Source: SHZI01 sp041396045 (GTDB lineage: Bacteria; Pseudomonadota; Gammaproteobacteria; Steroidobacterales; GCA-2729495). Taken from it: 64,000 nt of DNA. Numbering within the stretch: the first letter of the stretch is position 1; each line of letters begins with the position of its first letter. The translations under genes and the position numbers were made by a program. The stretch covers positions 24,953 through 88,952 of the forward strand of contig JAWKZI010000011.1 of the NCBI GenBank assembly GCA_041396045.1, in the 5' to 3' direction. Positions 1-9,694 of the stretch are shown here, in pieces. The notes beneath the pieces were generated by a model, which did not search any database, was not told the DNA's origin, and saw only the letters and a program-made list of their open reading frames with translations.

Positions 1-108
1 ACCAGAGCAGTCATGCTGACACCAGTGGTACTAGTGGCGTATCCCGGAGCAGTCGGTCGGAAATCAATACCGTAGCGATCAAGGTCGAGGTGCTGGGGGA
101 GTAGACGT

Positions 109-2295
109 TCACCCGCGATGCGCCGACTCAACGCCGGCGAGCCCTTCGAGACGACCCAACAACAGGCCAAGCTGCCCGTAGTCGGCCACCCGAACCTGCA
201 ACATGACCCGCACCTGTCCGTCCCCGTCGCGCATCGGCGCGCTGTGCATGCTGACCACATGCACGTTGAGTTGTGCGACCAGCGCGGTGATGTCCTTGAG
301 TAACCATTTGCGGTCGATAGCATCGACGCGCACCGCGACTTCATGCCCACCACTGCGCGCACCCCACTCCACTGGCAAAACCCGCGCCGGCTGCAGCCCG
401 GCTATGTGCAGGAACGAGGCGCAGTCCGGCCGGTGCACGCTGACGCCACGGCCACGAGTCAGGTAGCCGACAATAGGCTCTCCGGGCAGCGGCTGGCAGC
501 ATCGCGCAACCTGCGCGAGCAGGTTGTCCACGCCTTGCACGGTCACCGTACCGGCGACCGAACTTGCGCTCGCAGGCTTCGATGGCAATGCCGGGGCCGG
601 GGCCAGGTCCCGCACCGGCTCTTCCGCCGCGCGTTCCAGGTCCAGCAGTGCGCGACCGATCTGGTTCGAACCGATATCCCCCAATGCCACCAGCACCAGC
701 AAGTCATCGACACTGCCTACACCGAACTTGCCCAGCACCGGCTGCAGATCAGCCTGCAGCAGACCCATCCTGCGCAGATCCCGATCCAGCAACTCGCGCC
801 CGGCCTGCAGGTTGCGTGCACGGTCGAGCTTGTTGAACCAGTTGCGGACCTTTTCGCGCGACCGGCTACTGGCCAGAAAGCCGCTGCCGACCTGCAACCA
901 GTCGCGGCGCGGCTCCGAGGTCTTCGCAGTCAGGATCTCCACCCGGTCGCCGCTGCGCAACTGGTGGTTGAGCGGCACGATGCGGCCGTCGACCTTGGTC
1001 CCGCGACAGCGATGTCCGACCTCCGTATGCACCTGGTAGGCGAAATCGAGCACGGTCGAACCCTGCTGCAGGTCCACTACCTCACCCTTCGGAGTCAGCG
1101 CGTATACGCGTTCCTCGACCAGCTCGCTGCCGATCCCGTCCAGCGGCGACGCATCGCCGTCACGCGCCGCGTCGGCAGCCTGTTCCAGCAATTTGCGCAT
1201 CCAGACGATGCGCTTGTCCATCGCCGCACCGCCGGCCGCGCCACCCGGGCCGTCCTCCTTGTAACGCCAGTGCGCGGCCACGCCGAGTTCGGACTGTGCG
1301 TGCATCTCGCGGGTGCGGATCTGCACTTCCAGGGTCTTGCCACCGGGGCCGACCACCGCCGTATGCAACGAGCGATAGCCATTGCTCTTGGGACGCGCGA
1401 TGTAGTCGTCGAATTCGCTCGGGATCGGCACCCACAATGCATGTACCACCCCCAGCGCGGCATAGCACGCAGCCACGTCGTCGACCTGCACACGGAACGC
1501 ACGCAGGTCATACAGCTCGCCGATCGGCACATCCTTTTTCTGCATCTTCCGCCAGATGCTGTAGATGTGTTTTGGTCGCCCGGCTACATCTCCGTCGATG
1601 CCGTTTTCGGCCAGCGCTTCGCGCAGCTGCGCCAGAACCTGCTGGATATAACGTTCGCGCCCGCTGCGGTTGTCGTCCAGCTGGCGTGCAATGCGTACGT
1701 AAGTGTCGGTTTCCAGTTCGCGAAATGCGAGGTCTTCAAGCTCCCACTTGAGTTGCCAGATGCCCAACCGGTTGGCAAGCGGCGCATGGATGTCACGGGT
1801 CAGCTGCGCCAGCGCCTGGCGCTCCTCCGCAGGCAGGCGCCACGCCGCGCGCATCCGCGAGAGCTGCCGTGCCAGCACGATCGGCACCACACGCAAGTCG
1901 CGCACCAGGGCCAGCAGCAGGCGCCGCATGCCTTCCGGATTGCGCCCGCCGCCATGGCGACGATGCAGCTGCCATATCCGGCTGGCGGCACGCTGGCCTT
2001 CCAGCAACACGCGCAAGCGTTCCGGCAAGTCGATACCGGTGGTGCTGAACACTTCGTCGATGCCGACCACCACGTCCAGCAAGGCCGCTGCCATCACGTC
2101 CGGATCGGCGTTTAGCGTGGTCAGGATCGCCAGCGTATCGGTAAGCACCTCAGGTGGATCGCGCAGCTTCGCACCAGCATCAATTGCACCGCGCCAGGCA
2201 GCAATTACCTCATCCACCAACGCGCCGTCGGGCAAGCGCGCAAGGGCAGTACCATAGGCAATCGAGTTGGCGTTGGGCCGGGTAGTTGCGTGCAT
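109..2295 (-). CDS. relA: (p)ppGpp synthetase RelA with inactive HD domain
   Basis: 728 residues, close to E. coli RelA (744). RelA makes (p)ppGpp from ATP and GTP/GDP on stalled ribosomes. The N-terminal HD region is degenerate: AAALLDVVVGID stands where hydrolases have the LLHD motif, and LARQLSRMR stands for LADRLHNMR, so hydrolase activity should be lost. The synthetase domain (about 225-350) has IYSIWRKMQKK, RPKSNGYRSLHT and EVQIRT. A TGS domain (about 390-455) contains YALTPKGEVVDLQQGST. The CCQPLPGEPI region and a C-terminal ACT domain (about 650-728) follow. The pattern is RelA, not bifunctional SpoT/Rel, so a separate SpoT should exist elsewhere. It is transcribed away from the next gene's direction of overlap, with only 21 bp to its upstream neighbour. 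The long ORFs opposite it are shadows. Confidence 0.96.
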   Translation of the reverse strand: MHATTRPNANSIAYGTALARLPDGALVDEVIAAWRGAIDAGAKLRDPPEVLTDTLAILTTLNADPDVMAAALLDVVVGIDEVFSTTGIDLPERLRVLLEGQRAASRIWQLHRRHGGGRNPEGMRRLLLALVRDLRVVPIVLARQLSRMRAAWRLPAEERQALAQLTRDIHAPLANRLGIWQLKWELEDLAFRELETDTYVRIARQLDDNRSGRERYIQQVLAQLREALAENGIDGDVAGRPKHIYSIWRKMQKKDVPIGELYDLRAFRVQVDDVAACYAALGVVHALWVPIPSEFDDYIARPKSNGYRSLHTAVVGPGGKTLEVQIRTREMHAQSELGVAAHWRYKEDGPGGAAGGAAMDKRIVWMRKLLEQAADAARDGDASPLDGIGSELVEERVYALTPKGEVVDLQQGSTVLDFAYQVHTEVGHRCRGTKVDGRIVPLNHQLRSGDRVEILTAKTSEPRRDWLQVGSGFLASSRSREKVRNWFNKLDRARNLQAGRELLDRDLRRMGLLQADLQPVLGKFGVGSVDDLLVLVALGDIGSNQIGRALLDLERAAEEPVRDLAPAPALPSKPASASSVAGTVTVQGVDNLLAQVARCCQPLPGEPIVGYLTRGRGVSVHRPDCASFLHIAGLQPARVLPVEWGARSGGHEVAVRVDAIDRKWLLKDITALVAQLNVHVVSMHSAPMRDGDGQVRVMLQVRVADYGQLGLLLGRLEGLAGVESAHRG

Positions 2296-2316
2296 CGGAC
2301 TACAGTAACGAAGGAA

Positions 2317-3375
2317 TCATGACGTGACCTCTACCCCGGGCAACTGCAATACATATTCCGGTCCCATCAGCATGGCCGGCGTGTAATAGCCGCCATCGAC
2401 CGTATCGGCCAGCAAATGCTCGACGATGCCCAGTGCGCCGGTCACAGTGAGTTCGTAGCCGTTAGGTGTGTCAATCTGCAGTTGCCGAAGTTCTCCGGCT
2501 GCATCGCGCACTTCACCCCAGATTCGGGCCCGGGTATTGGCGCGCGTAATTGCGTCTGGTCCCTTCACGCGACTGGCAATCCGTCGTTGCAGGAAGGGCA
2601 CCACACCGGGAAACTGCAGCAGTCGCCTGATCCGGTTCATGCGACGGGCAGCCGCAATGGATTTGGGCGATACCGCCAGGTAGGTTTCGATGTCCGGTAT
2701 TCCGGTCGACACCCAGGCGGTGTACAGGTCGCCCCAGGGAATAGTCATCGCCGACCGCGCCTGGCCATCACGGTCAAAGGTGCGTGTCTTGTAAGCCAGG
2801 GGCACAGACTCAAGCTTCCCGTCGCGCCGGATGCGACCGCCCCTGGCCAGGCCTTCAATACCGGTCTTGCTGGTACCGGGACTTGCGCCACCTGCAGCTT
2901 CGAAGGCCAGTACCAGCGATGTTGCATCGGGTAACTCGCGCTTCAACAATCCGGCAACACAATCAGTTGGCACGACATCAAAGCCGGCGCCCGGCAGGAT
3001 GACCATGCGGCGCTCTCTCGCCCGCCTGTCCTGGGCATGACAATGGGCAAAGACATCAATTTCGCCGGTGATATCCACATAGTGCGCACCTCCGACCAGA
3101 CAAGCGTCCAGCAGCGGCTCGCAGGTTGTGGAAAATGGTCCGGCGCAATTCAGAACCAGCGATATCTGCTGCAGGCCGCGAGCTATCGCTGTGGCATCAC
3201 CCAGGTCGAATACCCTTGTCGGGAGGTCATATTGACTGCCGGGCCCGCTGCCAAGGGCTTCCACTGACGCCCGACTGCGCCCGGCCAGTACCGGTCGCAT
3301 ACCGCGGCGCACTGCTTCAGCGGCAATCAGCTGGCCTGTATAGCCGTTCGCACCATATATCAGCCAGTCCGTCAT
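2317..3375 (-). CDS. saccharopine dehydrogenase-like NAD(P)-binding reductase
   Basis: 352 residues. The N-terminus IYGANGYTGQLIAAEAVRRG is a Rossmann nucleotide-binding loop of the saccharopine dehydrogenase / trans-acting enoyl reductase family. The stretches VLNCAGPFSTTCEPLLDACL and HYVDITGEIDV are the family's conserved second and third blocks. Members are soluble or peripheral NADP-dependent reductases whose substrates are rarely known; saccharopine itself is unlikely because the C-terminal substrate domain is short. It starts 36 bp from the divergent glgB and lies just upstream of relA on the same strand. Family call is firm; substrate unknown. Confidence 0.88.
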   Translation of the reverse strand: MTDWLIYGANGYTGQLIAAEAVRRGMRPVLAGRSRASVEALGSGPGSQYDLPTRVFDLGDATAIARGLQQISLVLNCAGPFSTTCEPLLDACLVGGAHYVDITGEIDVFAHCHAQDRRARERRMVILPGAGFDVVPTDCVAGLLKRELPDATSLVLAFEAAGGASPGTSKTGIEGLARGGRIRRDGKLESVPLAYKTRTFDRDGQARSAMTIPWGDLYTAWVSTGIPDIETYLAVSPKSIAAARRMNRIRRLLQFPGVVPFLQRRIASRVKGPDAITRANTRARIWGEVRDAAGELRQLQIDTPNGYELTVTGALGIVEHLLADTVDGGYYTPAMLMGPEYVLQLPGVEVTS

Positions 3376-3410
3376 ACTGTCACCCTACGCCTTCCGACCC
3401 GGTACTCTGA

Positions 3411-5321
3411 ATGTCCGATCTGACGGAACTCGACGTCTATCTCGTCCGCGAAGGTACGCACTTTCGCGCCTGGGAACGGTTCGGTGCGCACCCCACAACC
3501 GGTCGAGCTTCTGACGGCACTGCCGCTGCCGGAACTTTCTTTGCCGTCTGGGCCCCAAATGCGGCCAGTGTATCGGTGATTGGCAACTTCAATCACTGGC
3601 AGCCAGGTGCCCATCCGCTGACACAGCGCAACGATGAGTCCGGCATCTGGCAGGGCTTCATACCGAATGTCGGCCATGGAGATCTTTACAAGTACCACAT
3701 CGTCTCCCGTCAGGGCGGCTACGTTGTGCAGAAAAGCGACCCGTATGCATTCCGCTGTGAGGAGCCGCCGCGAACAGCATCGGTGGTCTGGGATCTGAGC
3801 TATGACTGGAGCGACGATAGCTGGCTGCGGGAACGAGCGCGTGCAAATTCACTCTCTGCACCCTGGACGGTATATGAGGTACATCTGGGATCATGGCGCC
3901 GGGTTCCGGAAGATGGGAACCGCTCGCTGACTTACCGGGAAATGGCACATCAGCTCGCCGATTACGTTACCGCAAACGGGTTCACCCATGTCGAACTGAT
4001 GCCGGTTGCCGAGCACCCTTTCTACGGCTCCTGGGGTTATCAGGTCACAGGATTTTTCGCGCCAACTTCCCGCTATGGTTCGCCACAGGATTTCATGTAT
4101 CTGGTGGACCATCTGCATCAGTGCGGCATCGGTGTCATCCTCGACTGGGTGCCCTCGCACTTTCCGGCCGACGAGCACGGTCTGGCATTTTTTGACGGTA
4201 CTCATCTTTACGAACACGCCGACCCCCGACAGGGCTTTCATCCGGAATGGGGCAGCTCGATATTCAATTACGGTCGTGCAGAAGTGCGCAGCTTCCTGGG
4301 GAGCAGTGCACTTTTCTGGCTTCAGACTTATCACATCGATGCGCTGCGCGTGGATGCTGTCGCATCAATGATCTACCTGGATTACGGCCGACGGGCCGGG
4401 GAATGGATTCCAAACCACTACGGTGGACATGAAAATCTTGAGGCGATTGCCTTTATTCGCAGCCTGAATGAAGCCGTCTATCGTGACTTCCCCGATACCC
4501 AGACGATTGCCGAGGAATCCACCGCCTGGCCAATGGTGTCCCGGCCCGCCTATCTGGGTGGCCTGGGCTTCGGCATGAAGTGGAACCTCGGGTGGATGCA
4601 CGACACGCTGGACTACATGCAGCATGAACCGGTTCATCGGCGCTACCACCAGGACCATCTGACATTCAGCCTTTGCTATGCCTTTACCGAGAACTTCCAG
4701 TTGCCGCTGTCGCACGATGAAGTCGTTTACGGCAAGGGTGCCTTGCTGGGCAAGATGCCTGGCGATGCGTGGCAGCAGTTTGCCAACCTGCGGCTGCTTT
4801 ACGGCTATATGTGGGGGCATCCCGGCAAGAAGCTTTTGTTCATGGGGGGTGAATTCGGTCAGCGACGTGAATGGCAGCATGAGGAAAGCCTGGAGTGGCA
4901 TGTGCTGGCCGATCCGGCGCATGCCGGCGTGCAACGCTGGGTTCGGGATCTCAATACACTGATGCGAACCACCCCGGCACTTTACGAGCGCGATTTCGAC
5001 AGCGACGGTTTCGAATGGATCGACTGCAGCGATGTTGAAGCCAGCGTCCTGGCTTTTTTGCGTAAAGGTTCCAGCCCCCGCGACACAGCGCTCGTAGTCT
5101 GCAATTTCACGCCGGTGCCGCGCGAGCACTATCGAATTGGCGTACCTCGCGCTGGGTGGTGGTCGGAGCGCCTGAACAGCGACGCGCTGGAATATGGCGG
5201 TAGCGGAATTGGCAACTTTGGTGGACTCGAGGCGACAACAGAGCCTATGCACGGTCGGCCATATTCACTTGCCCTGCACCTGCCGCCCCTCGCTGCCGTG
5301 TTCCTCTTGCCGAGTACATAG
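3411..5321 (+). CDS. glgB: 1,4-alpha-glucan branching enzyme GlgB (short form)
   Basis: 636 residues, against 728 in E. coli, because the N1 module is absent. Order: CBM48 (about 40-125, FFAVWAPNAASVSVIGNFNHW), GH13 barrel (about 150-490) and a C-terminal beta domain. The catalytic triad is visible as D315 (HIDALRVDAV), E368 (TIAEES) and D436 (LSHDEV), with the same 53 and 121 residue spacings as E. coli D405/E458/D526. It transfers alpha-1,4 segments to alpha-1,6 branch points in glycogen. No other glycogen gene lies in the window, so the gene is isolated. The start is the first ATG after the divergent neighbour; no strong ribosome site is seen. Confidence 0.96.
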   Translation: MSDLTELDVYLVREGTHFRAWERFGAHPTTGRASDGTAAAGTFFAVWAPNAASVSVIGNFNHWQPGAHPLTQRNDESGIWQGFIPNVGHGDLYKYHIVSRQGGYVVQKSDPYAFRCEEPPRTASVVWDLSYDWSDDSWLRERARANSLSAPWTVYEVHLGSWRRVPEDGNRSLTYREMAHQLADYVTANGFTHVELMPVAEHPFYGSWGYQVTGFFAPTSRYGSPQDFMYLVDHLHQCGIGVILDWVPSHFPADEHGLAFFDGTHLYEHADPRQGFHPEWGSSIFNYGRAEVRSFLGSSALFWLQTYHIDALRVDAVASMIYLDYGRRAGEWIPNHYGGHENLEAIAFIRSLNEAVYRDFPDTQTIAEESTAWPMVSRPAYLGGLGFGMKWNLGWMHDTLDYMQHEPVHRRYHQDHLTFSLCYAFTENFQLPLSHDEVVYGKGALLGKMPGDAWQQFANLRLLYGYMWGHPGKKLLFMGGEFGQRREWQHEESLEWHVLADPAHAGVQRWVRDLNTLMRTTPALYERDFDSDGFEWIDCSDVEASVLAFLRKGSSPRDTALVVCNFTPVPREHYRIGVPRAGWWSERLNSDALEYGGSGIGNFGGLEATTEPMHGRPYSLALHLPPLAAVFLLPST

Positions 5322-5380
5322 GCCGAGCAAATAGCGCGGCAGATCACCTTCGCACCCAGCCGCCAATCAACCGCCTGTAG

Positions 5381-6700
5381 ATGCCAGCACCAGATTTTCC
5401 GGCGCGACTGCGCGCACTGACCAGAACGATTGCCCGGATCGAGGCGGCGGAACTACGGGCCGTAGTGCTGGCCTTCTCCTGCAACTTTGCCCTGCTCGGC
5501 GGCTACTACATCCTCCGGCCGGTGCGTGACGTGATGGCAACTGTCTTCGGCGTGGCGCAATTGCAGAATCTGTATACCGGAACGCTGGTGCTGACCTTGT
5601 TGTGTGCACCGGCATTTGCGTGGCTGACCACGCGATTCAAGCTGACCAGAGTCATTCCAGGCATGTTCTGGTTCTGGATCAGCAACATTCTGGTGTTCTA
5701 CCTGTTGTTCAACGCCGCACCGGACAGCCGCTGGGTTGCCGCCGCCTACTATTGGTGGTTCAGCGTGGTCAACCTGTTCATGATCTCCATTTTCTGGAGC
5801 CTGATGGTCGACTTGTTTTCGGCTGCCCAGGCGACGCGGTTATTTGCCCTGATTGCTGCGGGTGGCAGCATTGGTGCCATTGCCGGTCCTGTGGTTACCA
5901 CGCTGTTTGTCAGTTCCGTTGGCGTCAGCGGCCTGCTGTTGATTGCGGCTGCGGATCTCGTTGTTGTCATTGGTCTTGTTCATCTGCTCATGCGGGAGAA
6001 GTCCCGGCTGCAAACAGACCACGTCGAAACCCAGACCTCAACGCTCGACCAGAAGCTGTCCGGCAATCCGTTCGCCGGGTTCAGCGCCTTGTTCGAATCA
6101 GGCTACATCATGAACCAGGCGCTCTTCATCATGCTGATGACGTGGGTCGCCACGGTAGCCTACTTCCTGCAGACGGACCTGATTTCCCAGGCTTTCTCGG
6201 ACATCGCGGATCGCACCGTTGCCCTGGCCGATATCGATCTGGCGGTGAACATTCTTTCAGCATTGCTGCTGGTGTTTGGTGTGGGCCGGTTTGTTACCCG
6301 CTTCGGGGTCACCGCCGGCCTGTTCCTCAATCCTGTGATCATGGCCCTGGCCTTCGTCGCGATTGCCCTGTCTCCCACACTCCTGATGATTCAGGCCATC
6401 CAGATCGTTCGCCGCGTTTCCCAATATGCAATTGCGCGCCCGAGCCGGGAGATCTGCTTCACCGTGGTCCCGCAGGAAAGCCGGTACAAGGCCAAGAACG
6501 TCATCGATACGGTTGTCTATCGCTTCGGGGATCTCACCGCTGCCTGGATGCAGGGTGGCTTGCGAATGCTGGGCTTCGGCCTGAGCGGTGCCGTGGGCAT
6601 GGGATTGCTCACTGCAGGTGCCTGGGGTGCAGTTGCAGTTGCTTTGGGCCGGCGCTACGAACGGCTACGTGCCGACGACAGCGACCCGGTCGGCACCTAA
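5381..6700 (+). CDS. ATP:ADP antiporter-like (NTT/MFS) membrane carrier
   Basis: 439 residues with about 12 hydrophobic segments. The opening (FALLGGYYILRPVRDVMATV) and AAGGSIGAIAGP match the NTP/NDP-exchange (NTT) family found widely in free-living proteobacteria as well as in plastids and intracellular parasites; it is often labelled simply MFS. The substrate in free-living bacteria is not established. A large central loop (about 205-230) separates two six-helix halves. The gene lies 59 bp after glgB and ends convergently with the GST gene, overlapping it by 4 bp. Start ATG follows no clear Shine-Dalgarno sequence, so a nearby alternative is possible. Confidence 0.82.
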   Translation: MPAPDFPARLRALTRTIARIEAAELRAVVLAFSCNFALLGGYYILRPVRDVMATVFGVAQLQNLYTGTLVLTLLCAPAFAWLTTRFKLTRVIPGMFWFWISNILVFYLLFNAAPDSRWVAAAYYWWFSVVNLFMISIFWSLMVDLFSAAQATRLFALIAAGGSIGAIAGPVVTTLFVSSVGVSGLLLIAAADLVVVIGLVHLLMREKSRLQTDHVETQTSTLDQKLSGNPFAGFSALFESGYIMNQALFIMLMTWVATVAYFLQTDLISQAFSDIADRTVALADIDLAVNILSALLLVFGVGRFVTRFGVTAGLFLNPVIMALAFVAIALSPTLLMIQAIQIVRRVSQYAIARPSREICFTVVPQESRYKAKNVIDTVVYRFGDLTAAWMQGGLRMLGFGLSGAVGMGLLTAGAWGAVAVALGRRYERLRADDSDPVGT

Positions 6701-7365
6701 GCGTAGGCGTATGGACCACCGCGCTCCAGAGCACGCCGGTACGCCGGCCGCGCGTGCAGACGGTCGACATAGGACCTGATATTACGGGCGGATCGCGCCG
6801 CATCGATGCGGGTCAGGGCTGCTTCCGCCGGAAAACTCATGATGATGTCCGCTGCAGTGAGTTCATCGCCTGCCAGCCAGTCGCCCTTCTCCAGCTCAGC
6901 ATCCAGATACTCCATGAGTCCCTTCGTCGTATGGTCAAGGTAGCTGCCATGGACCGCCTTGACGATTCCCTTGGCCACCGGCCTGGCGAAGAACGGCATG
7001 GGAGCGGTGGCGATACGATTCAAGATCAGCGCCATGACGAGCGGCGGCATATACGAACCCTCCGCGGCATGCATCCAGTACCGGTAGCGGTGATATGCAG
7101 ACGTACCCCGCGCTGGCACCAGGCGCCCTCCCCCATGGGCATCAACAATATGCTCAATAATGGCGCCGGTTTCTGCGAGGACCACGCCGTCGTCTTCGAT
7201 AACCGGCGATTTACCCAGCGGATGAATGTCCATCAACGCCTTCGGCGCAAGACCACTTTGCGGATCACGCTCATAGCGCTTGACCTCGTAGTCCAGTTCC
7301 AGCTCTTCAAGCAGCCATAGAACCCGCTGCGACCGGGAATTCTCCAGATGATGGACCAGCAGCAT
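6697..7365 (-). CDS. glutathione S-transferase
   Basis: 222 residues, the usual GST length. The thioredoxin-like N-domain (1-80) contains LENSRSQRVLWLLEELELDY, with a serine at the usual glutathione-activating position, then the cis-proline region GKSPVIEDDGVVLAETGAII with the E-S/T-like glutathione-binding block. The helical C-domain (about 95-215) has the N-capping box area LTAADIIMSFPAE. It conjugates or uses glutathione in the cytoplasm; substrate unknown. It lies 24 bp downstream of leuA on the same strand, and a 12-bp palindrome sits immediately before its start codon. Confidence 0.92.
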   Translation of the reverse strand: MLLVHHLENSRSQRVLWLLEELELDYEVKRYERDPQSGLAPKALMDIHPLGKSPVIEDDGVVLAETGAIIEHIVDAHGGGRLVPARGTSAYHRYRYWMHAAEGSYMPPLVMALILNRIATAPMPFFARPVAKGIVKAVHGSYLDHTTKGLMEYLDAELEKGDWLAGDELTAADIIMSFPAEAALTRIDAARSARNIRSYVDRLHARPAYRRALERGGPYAYA

Positions 7366-7377
7366 GTAAAGCTTTAC
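7366..7377. promoter_or_regulatory. 12-bp perfect palindrome between leuA and GST
   Basis: GTAAAGCTTTAC is perfectly self-complementary and touches the start codon of the GST gene on the minus strand. It could be a protein-binding site or chance; there is no second copy nearby and no T-run that would make it a terminator. Confidence 0.25.
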
Positions 7378-7389
7378 GGTCGCGGAGCG

Positions 7390-9046
7390 TTAGCTGGCAC
7401 GCCTGGCAGCAGGTTGCGCAAGTGGCTGACGGGCAATTGCGCTCAGCACAGCCTGCAACGTGGCGGTCGTCGTCATCGGCCAGGGCCACGCCGGCGGTAA
7501 TGTCATCACCAATACGCAATTTGATGCAAGCCATCGCCTTCGCCTCGGTACCACCGCCTAGTGCAAATTCGTCAAAGCCTTCGACCCGGCCACGACCTGA
7601 AAGTGATTCATCGCATCCATCAGATTTCCACCGCACCATTATTACCTTCGCCACTGAAAGTTGTGCTACCGATTCGCGCCTGCACACGCACCCGGCCCGA
7701 TTCACGACCGACCTCGTAGTTACCCATTTTCCGGGCATTGCTTATTACCGATACATAGGCCGCATCGAAGAGTTCGCGGATCGCGGAACCGCCAACTTCA
7801 ATGCCCGTCTCTCGGCGTGATGCTGAACCACTTGAAAATTCGATCTGCAGCCAGCGCGGGTAAGGTGATGCCGAAATCCCGCTCCAGAACATAAAGTACG
7901 CCACCCTTGCCGGACTGACTGTTGATGCGCACCACTTCCTCGTAGCGGGCGGCCCAGATCGCCCGGATCGATCGGCAGATACGCCACTTGCCAGGGCTCG
8001 TCGTCGCGCTGCTTCGCCAGGGACTTCCGGATGGCGTCCTGATGGCTACCACCGAACGCTGTGTAGACCAGTTCACCCGCCCAGGCGCGGCGCGGATGAG
8101 TAATCCCGGTGCAGTATTCGACTGTTTCTGCGATGCGTCGCATATCCGAAAGTCGATACCCGTATCGACACCCTGCGAATAGAGGTCTGCGCCCATGGTC
8201 ACCAGACACATGTTGCCGGTGCGTTCACCATTGCCGAGCAACGTGCCCTCGATGCGGTCGGCACCGGCCATCACACCCAGTTCGGCAGCCGCAACGCCGC
8301 AGCCACGATCGTTGTGCGTGTGCAGGCTCACGCGGATGCGATCCCGGTGGTCAATATGCGCACACATCCATTCAATCATGTCGGCGTAAACGTTCGGCGT
8401 CGCCATTTCAACCGTGGCTGGCAGATTGATCACCACCTTTTGCCCGGTTTCCGGCCGCCACACAGCGATCACGGCGTTGACGACCTCAGCCGCATATTCA
8501 AGCTCGGTGCCCGTGAAGCTTTCCGGCGAGTACTGGAACTCCCACTGGTTTCCGGTGCCCTGGCAGCCAGTTCCCTGACCCACTTCGCGCCTTGCACAGC
8601 GATGTTTTTGATCGCGTCCCGGTCGAGGCCGAATACCTGTCACGCTGCACGGTGGACGTGGAATTGTAGAGGTGCACGTTGGCCTTCTTCGCACCCTTCA
8701 ACGATTCGAAGCTGCGTGCAATCAGCGCCTCGCGCGCCTGGGTGAGCACCTGGATGGTCACGCCATCCGGCACCAAGCCCTCGGTAATGATCTTGCGGAC
8801 GAAGTCGAAATCCGGCTGGGAAGCTGCTGGAAATCCCACCTCTATTTCGGTGTAGCCCATGTCGACCAGCAACTGGAACATGCGGGTCTTCTGGTCAATG
8901 TTCATGGGCTTGACCAGCGCCTGGTTACCGTCGCGCAGGTCGACGGCGCACCAGTCCGGCGTCTTGCGGATAACGCGATCCGGCCATTGCCGGTCCGGGA
9001 GTTTTACCGGATTGAATGCGGCGTATTTGCGATGGTCGTACGACAT
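7390..9046 (-). pseudogene. leuA: 2-isopropylmalate synthase LeuA, disrupted by about ten frameshifts
   Basis: Reconstructing across frames gives about 552 residues, the full length of the long LeuA class. The enzyme condenses acetyl-CoA with 2-oxoisovalerate in leucine synthesis. The start ATG at 9046 gives MSYDHRKYAAFNP. Catalytic motifs are intact: LRDGNQAL, STSTVQRDR, SLHTHNDRGCG and GTLLGNGERTGN, then the C-terminal leucine-binding domain (GGSAIRELFDAAYV, ALGGGTEAKAMACIKLRIG). Shifts lie near 8636, 8557, 8145, 7953, 7860, 7842, 7810, 7622, 7585 and 7475. Several are one G lost from GGG. Neither nonsense codons nor decayed motifs accompany them. This is either a very recent pseudogene or, more likely, sequence error. 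It is divergent from the Lrp/AsnC gene. Confidence 0.85.
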
Positions 9047-9145
9047 GACTGTTCCCTGTGCCGTCCTCAACAAGAGGCGTCCTGCGACATATTTTAGCGC
9101 CATGGTGCCGCAATCGGCTGGCGTTTCATCCACATATACTGCTGT

Positions 9146-9188
9146 TTATGGCATATTCTTGCGCTCCGACGCATTATTAAGGCATATT
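9146..9188 (+). promoter_or_regulatory. direct repeat 31 bp apart, possible Lrp/AsnC operator
   Basis: TTATGGCATATT (9146-9157) and TTAAGGCATATT (9177-9188) match at 11 of 12 positions, and their starts are 31 bp apart, about three helical turns. They sit in the intergenic space between divergent leuA and the Lrp/AsnC regulator, the second ending 5 bp before the regulator's start codon. In-phase AT-rich repeats are what an oligomeric Lrp-type protein binds. Role inferred from position and spacing only. Confidence 0.45.
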
Positions 9189-9193
9189 GCACC

Positions 9194-9673
9194 ATGGTAC
9201 CCATTATTCTGGACCGAATCGACCGTCGCATCCTGGAGGCACTTCAGGAGGACGGCGGCATAACCAATCAGGAACTGGCCGAGCGGGTCGGGTTGTCGCC
9301 CTCACCGTGTCTGCGCCGGGTCAAAGCGCTGGAAGAAGCCGGCGTCATCCTGAAACGGGTCGCCCTTCTGGATCGCAAGACACTGGGCCTGTCGCTAACG
9401 GCCGTTATTCAGATCGTGATGGACCGCCATACACCGGAACGATTCGCCACGTTCGAGGAAAAACTCAGGGCCTGCCCCGAAGTTCAGTCCTGCTTCCTGA
9501 TCACAGGGCAGGCTGCAGATTACCTGCTGATGGTGGCTGTTCCTGACATGGATGCCTATCAGGAGTTTCTGCTGAAGAAACTGACGCGCATCGACGGCGT
9601 TACCGGCGTGCATTCAAGTTTCGTATTGCGCCGGGTAATCGACACCACGTCCCTGCCGCTGACGCACTTGTGA
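9194..9673 (+). CDS. Lrp/AsnC family transcriptional regulator
   Basis: 159 residues, the standard size. N-terminal winged helix (DRIDRRILEALQEDGGITNQ, then NQELAERVGLSPSPCLRRVK) and a C-terminal RAM effector domain (about 70-150) with VQSCFLITGQAADYLLMV. These proteins form octamers and respond to amino acids. It is divergent from leuA across 147 bp containing an in-phase direct repeat, so control of leuA or itself in response to branched-chain amino acids is a reasonable inference. The C-terminus ends 21 bp from the convergent chelatase-like gene. Confidence 0.93.
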   Translation: MVPIILDRIDRRILEALQEDGGITNQELAERVGLSPSPCLRRVKALEEAGVILKRVALLDRKTLGLSLTAVIQIVMDRHTPERFATFEEKLRACPEVQSCFLITGQAADYLLMVAVPDMDAYQEFLLKKLTRIDGVTGVHSSFVLRRVIDTTSLPLTHL

Positions 9674-9694
9674 ACAGGCGGATACTCCTCGCGG

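Noticed and set aside
343..2115. 590-residue ORF opposite relA
   Set aside because: A shadow of the GC-rich relA coding frame; Arg/Leu/Gln-rich sequence with no motif.
5602..7320. 572-residue ORF overlapping the ATP:ADP-antiporter-like and GST genes
   Set aside because: Overlaps two well supported genes and is Arg/Cys/His-rich without family sequence.
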